This document shows, one piece after another, positions 54,736 through 64,000 of a DNA stretch of 64,000 nucleotides; within the stretch, counting starts at the first letter, position 1; the number at the start of each line of letters is the position of its first letter. Under the pieces are notes generated by a model that saw only the letters and a program-made list of their open reading frames with translations, did not search any database and had not been told where the DNA came from. The translations under genes and the position numbers were made by a program. The stretch is from NCBI GenBank assembly GCA_013350335.1, contig CM023540.1, forward strand, positions 62,918,101 through 62,982,100, written 5' to 3'. This stretch comes from Chimonanthus salicifolius (lineage: Eukaryota; Streptophyta; Magnoliopsida; Laurales; Calycanthaceae).

Positions 54736-57700
54736 TGTAAGGTCTTGGAACTTGGGAATTAATATAAATGTGAATATTAATTATTTTAATGATGGAAATT
54801 AGGAAATTGGTGGAATAAATGGTAAATGGGCCAAAATTTGGACAAAGGCCCAAATATGGCCCAATAGACCATGGATTGCATTTTAAAGTCATTTAAGTGG
54901 TCAATGATGGCCAATTGGGCCATGGGTGGTCAAATTGGGTCAAATAACCATTTGGGACCTAATGGGTCAAGATGGTTAAGCTCTAAGGTAAATGGGTAAG
55001 ATGGAAATGTAATTGGGCCATGGGCCCAATGATGATCCAATTGGTAGTAGTGGGCTTAATAAAATTTAAATCACCTAAGTTATTTGGAATTAAACCAAGG
55101 TGATGTGGCCAAGTGGTACCCACCTCCACCTCCTCAAGTGAGGTGACGAGTGGACCAATGATTGGTGGGGCCGGCCACCATGGTTGACTTGGTCAACCAT
55201 GGGTGGAGTAATGAACTTAGGCTAAGCATCAATGGATTAGCCTAAGGTAAATATCTAATTAAATTATTTAAATATGGTAGTCAAGAGTGGTCAAGGTGGG
55301 GCCATGAGGTGAAGATTCACCTCATCTCAAACTCAAAAAAAATTCACATACACGTTGGACTTGGTGGTGGTTTAGATAACCACCACCATAAAGCAAATAA
55401 AATATCTTAAAATATCTTTGGTTGGTGAAAAAATTAATGTGAAGTGTAAATGAGGTCATCAAATGGGGATAAGTTTGATTTTTTTCTTTCTCATATTCAT
55501 TTTCACTAACTCCATCCCTCCCACTCCTCCATTGCCGTCCCATGTCCAAGTGAAGGAGAGAAAAAAAAAAAGAAAAGAAGGAGCTCAAGGAGAGAAAAAA
55601 AAATGGAATTTGGAGGGAGTTCACTCTAAGATTAAGGTCATCATCTTCCTCTCATCATCTTTTCCTCTTTTCATCTCTCAAATTCAAACCTAACATGGCT
55701 GATTTTAAGGTTGGGAGTTGCCACCCTTGATCAAAGATCTTGACCTATAAAAGATCAAGAGGAAGGAGAGAGGAGGCTAAGGAAACCGACGGGAGTGCCG
55801 GAAGTCGGAGGAGACGACGGATTGTAAGTATTTCTTAAACAAGAAAATTTTGATTTTTAGGGTTTAAGAATTGGAATTTATTTTTGTGAATTTAATGGTG
55901 GTTACATAAGTTTATGCCATGGATTTTAAATCCATCAAATGGAAGGAATGGTAAGTAATGTATGTTTTTTTTAGGATTTTGAGAAAATGGAAGATCAGGA
56001 TAAGAAAGGGTAAGGAAATGTCGGGGAAAAGGAAAAGATTTTGTAAAGGTTGTGGATACGTTATAAAAGGTTTGTGCTAACCCTACCAAACCTTGTAATG
56101 TGATGAAAGTTCGAATGATTTTCAATAAAGTATTCAACTGTAAGAGTTTACAAGGATATTGAGGCTCATAATGATTAAGTGTAGTGATATCTTCTTTTAG
56201 GGATCTTGAATGAAGAAATTCATGAAGATGTAAAGTGATTTATATGGTCTTAAAAGACATGACTAAATGGTTGACCATGAACCATGGGTTCGGCCATGGT
56301 GAATGGCCGAACCCTATAGTGAGGTGTTGTAATGATTTTTGGGTGTGAAATTGTGGAAGTTAATGGTTGAAGGTTAAGGTTTCTAATGATCTTAAATGTC
56401 ACCAATGAATGATGAACCACGAACCCCATGGTGGTTGATTGAATGATTTTAGTAAGGTTGTGAAGAATGGAAGACATGGAAAGAAATTTGGGAAGTTTAA
56501 GGTTTAAAACCATGAAGAATGGTTAAGAATTTTAAGTGCTTAATGATTAAATGTTGCAAATTTTAAAAGAATTATGAGGGCGTTTAGGAATGATGCGAAT
56601 GATATGGTGGCCTTAAAAAGGCATGAATGGATGATGAACCCTAGGGTTATGTGGTTGTAAATTTGAAGGGTGTAATAGTAGGAAAAAATGATGGAGAGAG
56701 TGCATTGTTTTAAGTGGAGTTTAGGTATTATAAATAGGGTTTTAAAGAAATAAAACCATGGAGAAATTTTGGTGAACTTAGGTGTTTTGGAATTATGGGA
56801 AAAAAAAAAAAAAATTGGGAAAAGGACACCATGGGTTCGACCATGGTGTATGGCCGAACCCATGGCCCGTTTGTGACCCTTTTGATGGGTTAGATTGGAG
56901 TATGAAGGTGTTTAAATTGATTGGGATTAGGTTAAAGACTTATTTTTAATAAGTTCATATTATGGTTGATAGGTCACTAATAGATCTAAGTTGTGGATCA
57001 ATTTTGGACTTAAGTGTGGCTAAGTTAATAGATTTTAATGTGGTTAAGGTTGATGATTCAAATCTATAAATAGGCCAAAGAAAGAATGGGGTAAAGACAT
57101 CATGGGTTCGGCCATGGTGTATGGCCGAACCGATGACCCATTTGTGGGTAAACTTATGAATAAATTTGGTATGATGTATGTGAGAAAGGAATGAGGATTA
57201 GAGTGTTTAAGTGGCTAATTTTTAGTGTTGTTAGTTGTAATGGAAGTGTGATTAAGTAATGATAAGTCAAGTGTATGGTTTAGGTTCTCTCAATGGAGGG
57301 ACTTATGATGAATTTAATGTGTAACCAAAGACCAAGGACAATGGAGATTTGGTTAAATTTAAAGGGCTGAATTTTAATGACTCAATTGTAGATCATTATG
57401 GCGTAAGGTTAATGTGTTTGTACATGTTTAAAGTAATGGACTTTAGGTTAAATTAAGTGGCTGACTTTATTGATTTTAAGATATGGGTGATGGGTCATTG
57501 ATGGATCCAAATCTATGAATCATCTATGGACTTAATCATGCATGGATGAATGAGTGATTAACCATGGAGAAGAGGTAGTGGCAAAACCGTAAATAATGGC
57601 TAAAATGAAGAACTCCATGGGAGATGATCATGGGTTTAGGGATTCTAAGTAATAGCATTATGTAGGGTAAAATAAAGCTTGGGGAGGCGGATTAATTATT

Positions 57701-58092
57701 TTGTTGTACTTTATTTTGGAAAAGATGTATTTGTATAGTTAGCTTGTCGGAAATGTAATAATTTAGGTAGTTTGCTATGTTTAGGTATTATTTTGGATAA
57801 TACAATATAATGGCATTTTCGTAATTAATTGGGTATTTCTTCCCTGCTATCTGAAGAACTGGTAGGATAGTTCTATGATCATCCGCATTTATTTTTATGT
57901 TCCGTGAGCTTACTTGCTACGCGTGAACCGTACTCGTGGACTTATGTTCCACGCACGCGTAGGGTTGGCCAGTTAAGGGCCGGGCTTTAGAAGCTCGGAA
58001 CTTAACTCGCGTCGTGACGTCCGCGCCCTTTGTCACTTTTAAAAAAAAAAAAATGTACTCTGATTTTACGGTGAAAAGGGGCGGGCGTTACA
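54736..58092 (+). mobile_element. Solo LTR P (3357 bp) in L, TSD GATAT
   Basis: TGTAAGGTCTTGG...GGGCGTTACA, flanked by perfect GATAT (54731-54735, 58093-58097). Donor GTAAGT is at 55824-55829 and three palindromes lie at 56285-57135. The GC-rich block, hairpin array, CTAAC and acceptor are deleted: at about 57675 the sequence jumps from the intron-like part to the CTTGGGGAGG found just after the acceptor in B, E and M. It also carries an element-internal-like insert at 56037-56140. Confidence 0.92.
56285..57135. repeat. Palindrome copies, LTR P
   Basis: Copies near 56285, 56832 and 57105, each inside CATGGGTTCGGCCATGGTG-like context. Confidence 0.85.
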
Positions 58093-58453
58093 GATATGTA
58101 ATAACGTAGAATACTACTATGGTTTGGTTTGTTTTGAGTTGGATATTTAATTTAAGTTATTGTGGATAGGACTTGTACTTTGCTATCTCATTTGGAATAG
58201 GATTGTTATCCTATTGTTATTCCGCATATTGGATTTATTCCGCAAGTTTTATTTAGTTCTATGTGTGGTTTGGTTTTCATGGACTTGGTCCATGTACACA
58301 TAGGTTTGGCCAGTTAAGGGTTGGACTTTGGAAGTCCGAACTTAGCTCGCGTCGTGACGCTCCCCGTTCTCTTCCACTTTACTTATTTATTAAAAAAAAA
58401 AAAATAGACTCTGATTTTCGGAAGGGTGGAAAAGGGCGGGGCGTTACACACAT

Positions 58454-59230
58454 ATCTAGGTGACAATTTCCCCTTCTTTCCAAATCTCATGTGTCCCTTT
58501 CGGGGAGAGACTTTCAAAAACACTAAGTCTCCCACCTCAAACTCAATGAACCTCCTCCTCTTGTCAGCGTAGCTCTTTTGACGACTCTGTACAGCAAGTA
58601 GTTGTTGCCGTATCAACTGAATCTACGCTATAGTTTCTGCAACAAACTCGGGTCCAATAACTGCAGGCTCACCGGCCTCTGTCCAGCACACGGGTGATCT
58701 ACATGGTCTACCATATAAAGCTTCGAATGGAGCCATCTGGAGGCTTGCCTGGTAACTGTTGTTGTAAGAGAACTCCACCAGCGGCAAGTGGTCCTCCCAT
58801 CCACCATTGAAATCTAGCATACATGCTCTCAGCATATCCTCCAATGTCTGTATTGTCCTCTCAGACTGCCCATCAGTCTGTGGATGGAATGTTGTGCTAG
58901 TCAGTAGATCTGTTCCTATGGCCGACTGCATGCTCTGCCACACTCTACCGGTGAATCGGCCATCTCTGTCGGACACAATAGTCCAGGGAATACCATGTAG
59001 TCTGATGATATCCCTGATGTACCATCGACCCAAAGTCTCAGATGAATCTATCATCTTGATGGGAAGAAACTGTACAGACTTGGTCAATCGATCCACCACG
59101 ACCCATATCGCATCGTTGCCGTTTGAGGACCTTGGCACCCCTGTCACAAAATCCGTGGAGATGTGTTCCATTTCCACGTTGGCACTAGTAAGGGTTTGAG
59201 TAACCCTGGTGGCTTCTGATGTTCCGTCTT
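58454..59230 (-). pseudogene. Element J integrase catalytic core
   Basis: Minus strand, two frames. 58623-59177 (184 codons) holds the DDE core: STDFVTGVP, VSDRDGRF and TDGQSERTIQ all keep their catalytic residues. It runs to PVCWTEAGEP, then a TAG (shared with E and Q) before the IRQQLL helix (58454-58616, QSRQKSYADKRRRF and SPRKGHMRFGKKG). The rest of the C-terminus is displaced to 43104-43261 and 39215-39252 by solo LTRs L and K. A frameshift near 59180 separates the zinc-binding part. Confidence 0.87.
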
Positions 59231-60093
59231 AACCTACTGACAAGTTAAGCAGTGGGCAACAAATTCTGCCACATCCCTCTTGAGTCCATGCCACCAATAA
59301 TGTCTCTTCAGGTTGTGATACATCTTGGTGCTGCCCGGATGAATAGAGAGTTTGGTCTGGTGTGCCTCAATCAATAACTCTCTTCTGCAGCTCTTAGACA
59401 CATATGTCCTACCTCGGAATACAAGACCCTGTCTTGGTCATAACTCCCATTCCGGTACGACCTCACCGGTAGACATCTTAGCCCATATCTCCTCCATTTC
59501 CGGATCTATCCACTGTTCCTGTTCAATCTTGGAGACCATGTTGGACCGTATGATCAGATTATACATACTCCCATGGTTGTTGATATATAGATTGAACTAT
59601 CGAATGGTATTTAGTATTTCCCATTTGGTCTTGATCAAACTGGCCACTGAGGCATATGATATGCGGCTGACGGCATCCGTCACTTTGTTTGCCTTGCCAG
59701 GATGATATCGAAGCACGAACTCATAATCCTGCAGATATTCCATCCATTTGCGCTGCCTCATGTTGAGCTCTTTCTGATCAAACAAGTATTTCAAGCTCTT
59801 ATGATCTTTCAAACTTCTCGCCATAAAGATAGTGTCTCTAGCTTTTGAGAGCGAAGACCACTGCGGCTAGTTCCAGATCATGCGTGGGATAGAGGCCTTC
59901 ATGTATTTTCAACTGCCTTGAACCATAAGCCACCACACGCTGACTTTGACTGAGAGAACACCCAAGTCCCTCTCCTGAAGCATCTCATTGTACCTCATAA
60001 CCCTTGCCTCTTTCTGGTAAAATCAAGATAGGAGTAGTTGTAAGTCTCTCCTTTAGCTCCTCAAATCTCCAGTCACATACATCCGACCACTCA
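59231..60093 (-). pseudogene. Element J RNase H and integrase zinc-binding region
   Basis: Minus strand: from [13 protein letters not shown] and [10 protein letters not shown] (RNase H start; the next codons give a stop where Q reads YYDASG), through [35 protein letters not shown] and DAVSRI (RNase H end), to the zinc-binding HQTKLSIHP and HYWWHGLKRD. Small deletions (near 59820) and stops break it. The gene order agrees with Ty3-type pol. Confidence 0.82.
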
Positions 60094-60470
60094 AACTCAT
60101 ATAGTCCATACCGTGTCCTGAAGGCTGTCTTCTCTATATCTTCATCCTTAACCCGGATTTGATGGTAGCCGGACATCGGATCAATCTTTGAGAAGTGACT
60201 GGAACCCCTAAGTTGATCGAATAGATCATCGATCCTGGGTAGAGGGTACTTGTTCCTGACAGTTTGCTGGTTCAATTTTTGGTAATCCACACACATCCGG
60301 AGTGTACCGTCCTTTTTCTTCACAAATAACACTGAAGCTCCCCAAGACGATGTATCGTTCCCGATGCATCCCAACCTGAGCAGTTCATCAATCTGCTTCT
60401 TTAGCTCGGACATCTCAGCTGGTGCCATCCTGTAATGTGGCAATGACACTGGAGCACAAATTGATCTCAA
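60094..60470 (-). pseudogene. Element J reverse transcriptase lacking the catalytic core
   Basis: Minus strand from [18 protein letters not shown] through [32 protein letters not shown] and [20 protein letters not shown] to GLYEF. At about 60093 it is fused in frame to [10 protein letters not shown], which belongs over 100 residues downstream. The FGLTNAP and FIDD catalytic motifs are thus removed while the frame stays open. RT from this copy cannot polymerise. Confidence 0.88.
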
Positions 60471-61053
60471 AATTAGTCTCCCTCATGGTTGGCAAGCCAG
60501 GGAGTTCTGCTGGGAATACATCCGCGTAGTCTTTCACTATCGCCGGAAGTTCAGCCACCAGTGCCTTGTTTAATCTGATACTGTTCAATACCAGATGGTT
60601 CAACCCTTCATGCAATCTTCTTCTTATAGGGATGCTCTGTTTTTCAGCATGTACCACATATTGCTTTCCCTCGGGTGACCAAAACTTCACCCTGCGAAGA
60701 TGGCAATCGATATTGTCCTGAAAGCTAGCCAACCATTCCATGCCAAAGATTATGTCGTACTCAGTCATATCGAGTACCAGATAGTTGAACTCGAATCTGA
60801 GTCCAGCGAGTTCAGTGTTCACTACTGTGCATATAAGCCCCAATGATGTGTCTCCGACGGGGGATACAATGGTAAGTGATGTGGACAGTTTTTGTACTAA
60901 TGTGCTAGTAGCGGATATGAATGCAGCAGATATAAATTAGTGGGATGCTCCAGAATCAAATAATGCAAAGGCATAGGAACTACTGACTACTGCCATACCT
61001 TGAATCACGGAGTGATCCACTACTGCTGGAGGAGCTAATGTATACAACCGTCC
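60415..61053 (-). pseudogene. Element J protease and PR-RT linker
   Basis: The minus-strand protease active site ALFDSGASH is intact but followed by TAA (about 60938). Then come LVLDMTEYDIIFGMEWL and the linker KDYADVFPAELPGLP. A frameshift near 60440-60470 precedes RT. The 5' part (gag) is missing: at about 61053 J is joined to U3 of element Q. Confidence 0.84.
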
Positions 61054-61660
61054 ATTGCCTAATGCCGTGCGCCCCTTGCTGAAATAGCAATTGCCGTGCT
61101 CCCTTGTTATGCTTCCTTTCTTTTATAAATCCTCCACTTGGTCCCATATTTAGAAGGTGCCATGCGTCCCTTCTATGTCTTTCTTTTATAAACTTCCACA
61201 CGGTTCCATCTTCGAAGGTGCTGAGCGCCCCTACTTAGCAATTCCCTTAGTGCTGTTTTTAATCAAGGGAAAGGACCCCTTTTAGAGATCTTATGCGCAT
61301 CCTCATGGATGTGCAAATCCCACCCACACGGCCATAAGCAATCTTTATTTAACAGACATCTTCTTTATTGATTGTGTTCGGATATAACTCCTTGATTTCT
61401 TGAGAGGAAACCTAGCCTTATGCATGTGTGTGCCATTCACATACACCTCATGCGCATACCAGTTAATCTAGATAGATATATTACATTACCATTTTAATTC
61501 CGCCCCATTTAATTTAAATTGAAACCATTTCCACAATCTGTTGGCTCTTAATTGGACAATGACCCAACACTTTACCCATCTAAGGTCCATATCTAATAAT
61601 TTTCAAATTAAATGGGTAATTTTCATATATATTAATAACTTGGAAAACTGGGGTGTTACT
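61054..61660 (-). mobile_element. 3' LTR remnant (U3 only) of element Q
   Basis: Minus-strand LTR start AGTAACACCCC (first T mutated) at 61660, followed by about 600 bp similar to U3 of element A (1190-1804): TGCGCAT repeats near 61280 and 61440-61460, and GAAGGTGCCATGCG segments. The remaining LTR (leader, R, U5) is deleted and replaced by element J protease sequence. Confidence 0.85.
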
Positions 61661-61675
61661 ATACAACCCTTTTTT
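61661..61675 (-). other. Polypurine tract of element Q
   Basis: AAAAAAGGGTTGTAT on the minus strand, adjacent to the U3 terminus. Same form as in A. Confidence 0.75.
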
Positions 61676-61719
61676 AAAATTTTCGTCCCGAAAATCGAGT
61701 GAAGTAGGATTTCAAATAT

Positions 61720-62235
61720 TTACATAAATAGCTCAGGATGAGCTGTCCTCATTTCCGACTTGAGTTCACATGTGGCTTCCTCAATGCCATGACGATCCCA
61801 TACCACCTTGACAAACTGGATCGCTCGGTTCCGTAATACCCTTTGTTTTATGTCCACCACTCGGACATGCTTTTCGACTTATGTCACATCGCTTTGAACA
61901 TCTATGTCTTGTATGCTCAGCACATGAGAGGGATTAGGATTGTACTTCCTCAGCATCGATATATGGAACATCGTGCAAAGATGCCAACTGTGAAGGGAGT
62001 GTCAATTGGTAAGCCACGTTCCCCATCCTTCTTATGAATGAAAACGGTCCCACATATCTTGGTGACAATTTCCCTTTCTTTCCAAATCTCATGTGTCCCT
62101 TTCATGGCAAGACTTTCAAGAACACCATGTCTCCCACTTCAAATTCAAGGAACCTCCTCCTCTTGTCAGCATAGCTCTTCTGACGACTCTGCGCAGTCAA
62201 TAGATGTTGCAATATCAACTGTATCTACGCTGTAG
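61720..62235 (-). pseudogene. Element Q integrase C-terminus and chromodomain, frameshifted
   Basis: Minus strand, stop at 61720-61722. It contains the same chromodomain (KHVRVVD, NRAIQFVKVVW, EEATWE-like) and SPR/MRFGKKGKLSPRYVGPF segments as A. It is broken by small deletions (near 61968, GGAACATCGTG lacks two bases) and by a TAG before the IRQH/IDIATS helix at the same codon as in E and J. Confidence 0.82.
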
Positions 62236-62950
62236 TCTTTGCAACCAACTCAGGTCCAATTAATGTAGGCTCACCGGCCTCTGTCCAGCACACAGGTGAT
62301 CTACATGGTCTACCACATAATGCCTCAAATGGAGCCATCTGGAGGCCTGCCTGGTAACTGTTGTTGTATGAGAATTCTACCAACGGCAAATGATCCTCCC
62401 ATCCACCCTTGAAATCTACCATGCATGCTCTTAGCATATCCTCCAATGTTTGTATTGTCCTCTAAGATTGCCCATCAGTCTGTGGATGGAATGCTGTGCT
62501 ATTCAGTACATCTGTTCCCATGGCCGACTCCATACTTTACCATACTCTGCCGGTGAATCGACCATCTCTGTCGAACACAATAGTCTGAGGAATACCATGC
62601 AATCTGATGATATCCTTAATATACCGCCGACCTAAAGTCTTCGATGAGTCTGTCATCTTAATGGGAATGAAATACGCAGACTTGGTCAGTCGGTCTACCA
62701 CGACCCATATCGCATCGTTGCCCTTTGAAAACCTTGGCAACCCTGTTACAAAATCCATGGAGATGTGCTCTCATTTCCATTCCAGCACTGGTAAGGGTTT
62801 GAGTAACCCTGGTGGCTTCTAATGTTCTGTCTTAACCTGCTGACACATTAAGCAATGAGCCACAAATTTTGCCACATCTCTTTTGAGTCCGTGCCACCAG
62901 TAATGTTTCTTCAGGTCGTGATACATCTTGGTGCTGGCCGGATGAATTGA
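62225..62950 (-). pseudogene. Element Q integrase zinc-binding and catalytic core
   Basis: Minus strand: AHCLMCQQ zinc-binding end, SMDFVTGLP, VFDRDGRF (Ser to Phe before the second Asp) and the core up to PVCWTEAGEP. The catalytic Glu codon is TAG (DGQS-stop-RT) at about 62463-62466, so the core is interrupted exactly at an active-site residue. Another frameshift lies near 62536 (GGTAAAGTATGGAGT). Confidence 0.86.
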
Positions 62951-64000
62951 GAGTTTGGTCTGATGTGCCTCAATCAATAATTCTTTTCTACAGCTCTTAG
63001 GCACATATATTCTTCCTCGGAATACAAGACCCTGTCCTGGTCGTAACCCATTCCAGTATGACTTCACCAGTAGATATCTTGGCCCATATCTCCTCCACTT
63101 CCGGGTCTATCCGTTGTTCCTGTTCAATCTTGGTAACCATGTTGGACCATATGATCAAATTGTGCATACTCCCATGGTTATTGATATATAAATTGAACCT
63201 CGTATGGTATTCAGCATCTCCCATTCTGTCATGTTCAAACATGCCACTGATGCATGTGATATACGGCTGAGGGCATCTGCCACCTTGTTCGCCTTGCCTG
63301 GGTGATAACGAAGTGCGAACTCAAAATCCTGCAGATATTCCATCCATCTGCGCTGCCTCAGGTTGAGTTCTTTCTGATCAAACAAATACTTTAAGCTCTT
63401 ATGATCTGAAAATACTTCAAATTTCTCGCCATATAGATAATGTCTCCAGCTTTTGAGAGCGAAGACCATTGCGACTAGTTCCAGATCGTGCGTGGGATAG
63501 AGACGTTCATGTATTTTCAATTGTCTTAAACCATAAGCCACCGTACGATGACTTTGACTGAGTGAACACGCCAGTCCCTCTCCTGAAGCATCGTAATATA
63601 CCTCATAACCCTTGCCTCTTTCCGGCAAAATTAATATAGGAGCAATTGTAAGTCTCTCCTTCAATTCTTCAAATCTCTGATTGCACAGATCTGACCACTC
63701 ATATTTGACTCCTTTCTGAGTGAGTCGAGTAAGTGGAGATGCAATTTTTGAGAAGTCCATGATAAACTTCCGATAGTAGCCAGCCAATCCCAGAAAGCTA
63801 CGGATCTCACTCACATTTTTCAGTGCTTTCCAATCTTTTACCGTCGCCACCTTGCCCTGATCCACAGCTATACCTTCTGCTGATATAACATGCCCAAAAA
63901 AGTTAAGCTCAAATAACCAAAATTCACATTTGCTGGCTTTGGCATATAGTTTGTTCTTCCTCAAAGTGTCCAGAACTGTCCTAAGGTGTTCAACATGTTC
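62951..64000 (-). pseudogene. Element Q RT end and RNase H, running off the window
   Basis: Minus strand, 269 open codons from 63964: [20 protein letters not shown] (RT thumb start), [20 protein letters not shown] (connection), [19 protein letters not shown] with the RNase H Asp, [19 protein letters not shown] with Glu, [11 protein letters not shown] with Asp, and [17 protein letters not shown] at the end. A frameshift near 63200 precedes the EQRIDPEVEEIW linker to integrase. This is the best preserved RNase H here and the reference for the breaks in A, E and J. Confidence 0.9.

Larger units (their letters stand above)
43262..58448 (+). mobile_element. Solo LTR L (about 4.28 kb of its own), split by M and P, TSD CACAT
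   Basis: L pieces are 43262-46326, 53871-54735 and 58098-58448. It starts TGTAACACCCC and ends GGGGCGTTACA, flanked by CACAT (43257-43261, 58449-58453). U3 has duplicated GTTGGG/CCCAAC inverted repeats (43350-43420, 43500-43570). A strong TATA box is at 44552, donor GTAAGC at 44960-44965, palindromes at 45087-46240, CTAAC at 54594-54598, CAG at 54627-54629 and the U5 hairpin at 58312-58347. Confidence 0.92.

Overview
This window is plant nuclear DNA made almost entirely of Ty3/gypsy LTR retrotransposons nested in one another. I see no host gene, tRNA, rRNA or organellar segment. The host is inferred to be an angiosperm with a repeat-rich genome. The evidence is primer-binding sites matching initiator tRNA-Met (TGGTATCAGAGC), a gag CCHC knuckle, the order PR-RT-RNase H-IN, and a C-terminal chromodomain. 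Together these indicate a chromovirus, most like the Tekay/Del clade (family-level inference). All elements are related, carry unusually long LTRs (about 3.3-4.3 kb) and are coding-dead.

Layout, left to right. Element A (minus) spans 1-17314: 3' LTR 1-1804 (cut by the window edge), integrase/chromodomain 1865-3189, RT/PR/gag 11369-13742, PBS 13999-14010, 5' LTR 14013-17314. Inside A sit the 3' remnant of plus-strand element B (3190-7946) and a minus solo LTR (8019-11363, TSD GCAGC). A itself lies in the RT gene of plus-strand element C, seen only at 17315-17776. A partial minus LTR D follows (17777-20604). Then comes the plus-strand non-autonomous element E: LTR 20605-25562 (carrying an 885-bp solo LTR F at 24075-24959), internal 25563-29668, LTR 29669-33644. 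A second plus leader (33645-34035) is joined to an inverted gag/leader/PBS/LTR (H, 34036-39214), giving an inverted structure. Right of it lies a minus element J, whose integrase is split by solo LTR K (39253-43103, TSD GTCAG/GTCAC) and solo LTR L (43262-58448, TSD CACAT). L carries solo LTR M (46327-53865, TSD CGGGA), which carries solo LTR N (47137-51051, TSD GTAAA). L also carries solo LTR P (54736-58092, TSD GATAT). J continues 58449-61053 and is fused to the U3 remnant of minus element Q, whose pol runs off the window end (61054-64000).

The most interesting material is in the LTRs. Each has the same architecture: (1) U3 with family-specific inverted repeats; (2) a pyrimidine/purine-rich leader ending in a 5' splice-site-like GTAAGT; (3) 1-2.5 kb studded with a roughly 30-bp palindrome (arms GGTTCGGCCAT / ATGGCCGAACC, about fifty copies by eye); (4) a conserved GC-rich block; (5) tandem hairpins whose stems show compensatory changes; (6) a CTAAC branch-point-like motif 30-45 nt before a CAG 3' splice-site-like motif; (7) a covarying U5 hairpin close to the PBS. 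This suggests a structured, possibly spliced leader carried inside the LTR. In one solo LTR the palindrome array is replaced by an unrelated palindrome (TTCAGTCGACTGAA) in the same interval. These are sequence-level inferences; no alignment, folding or transcript data could be run here.
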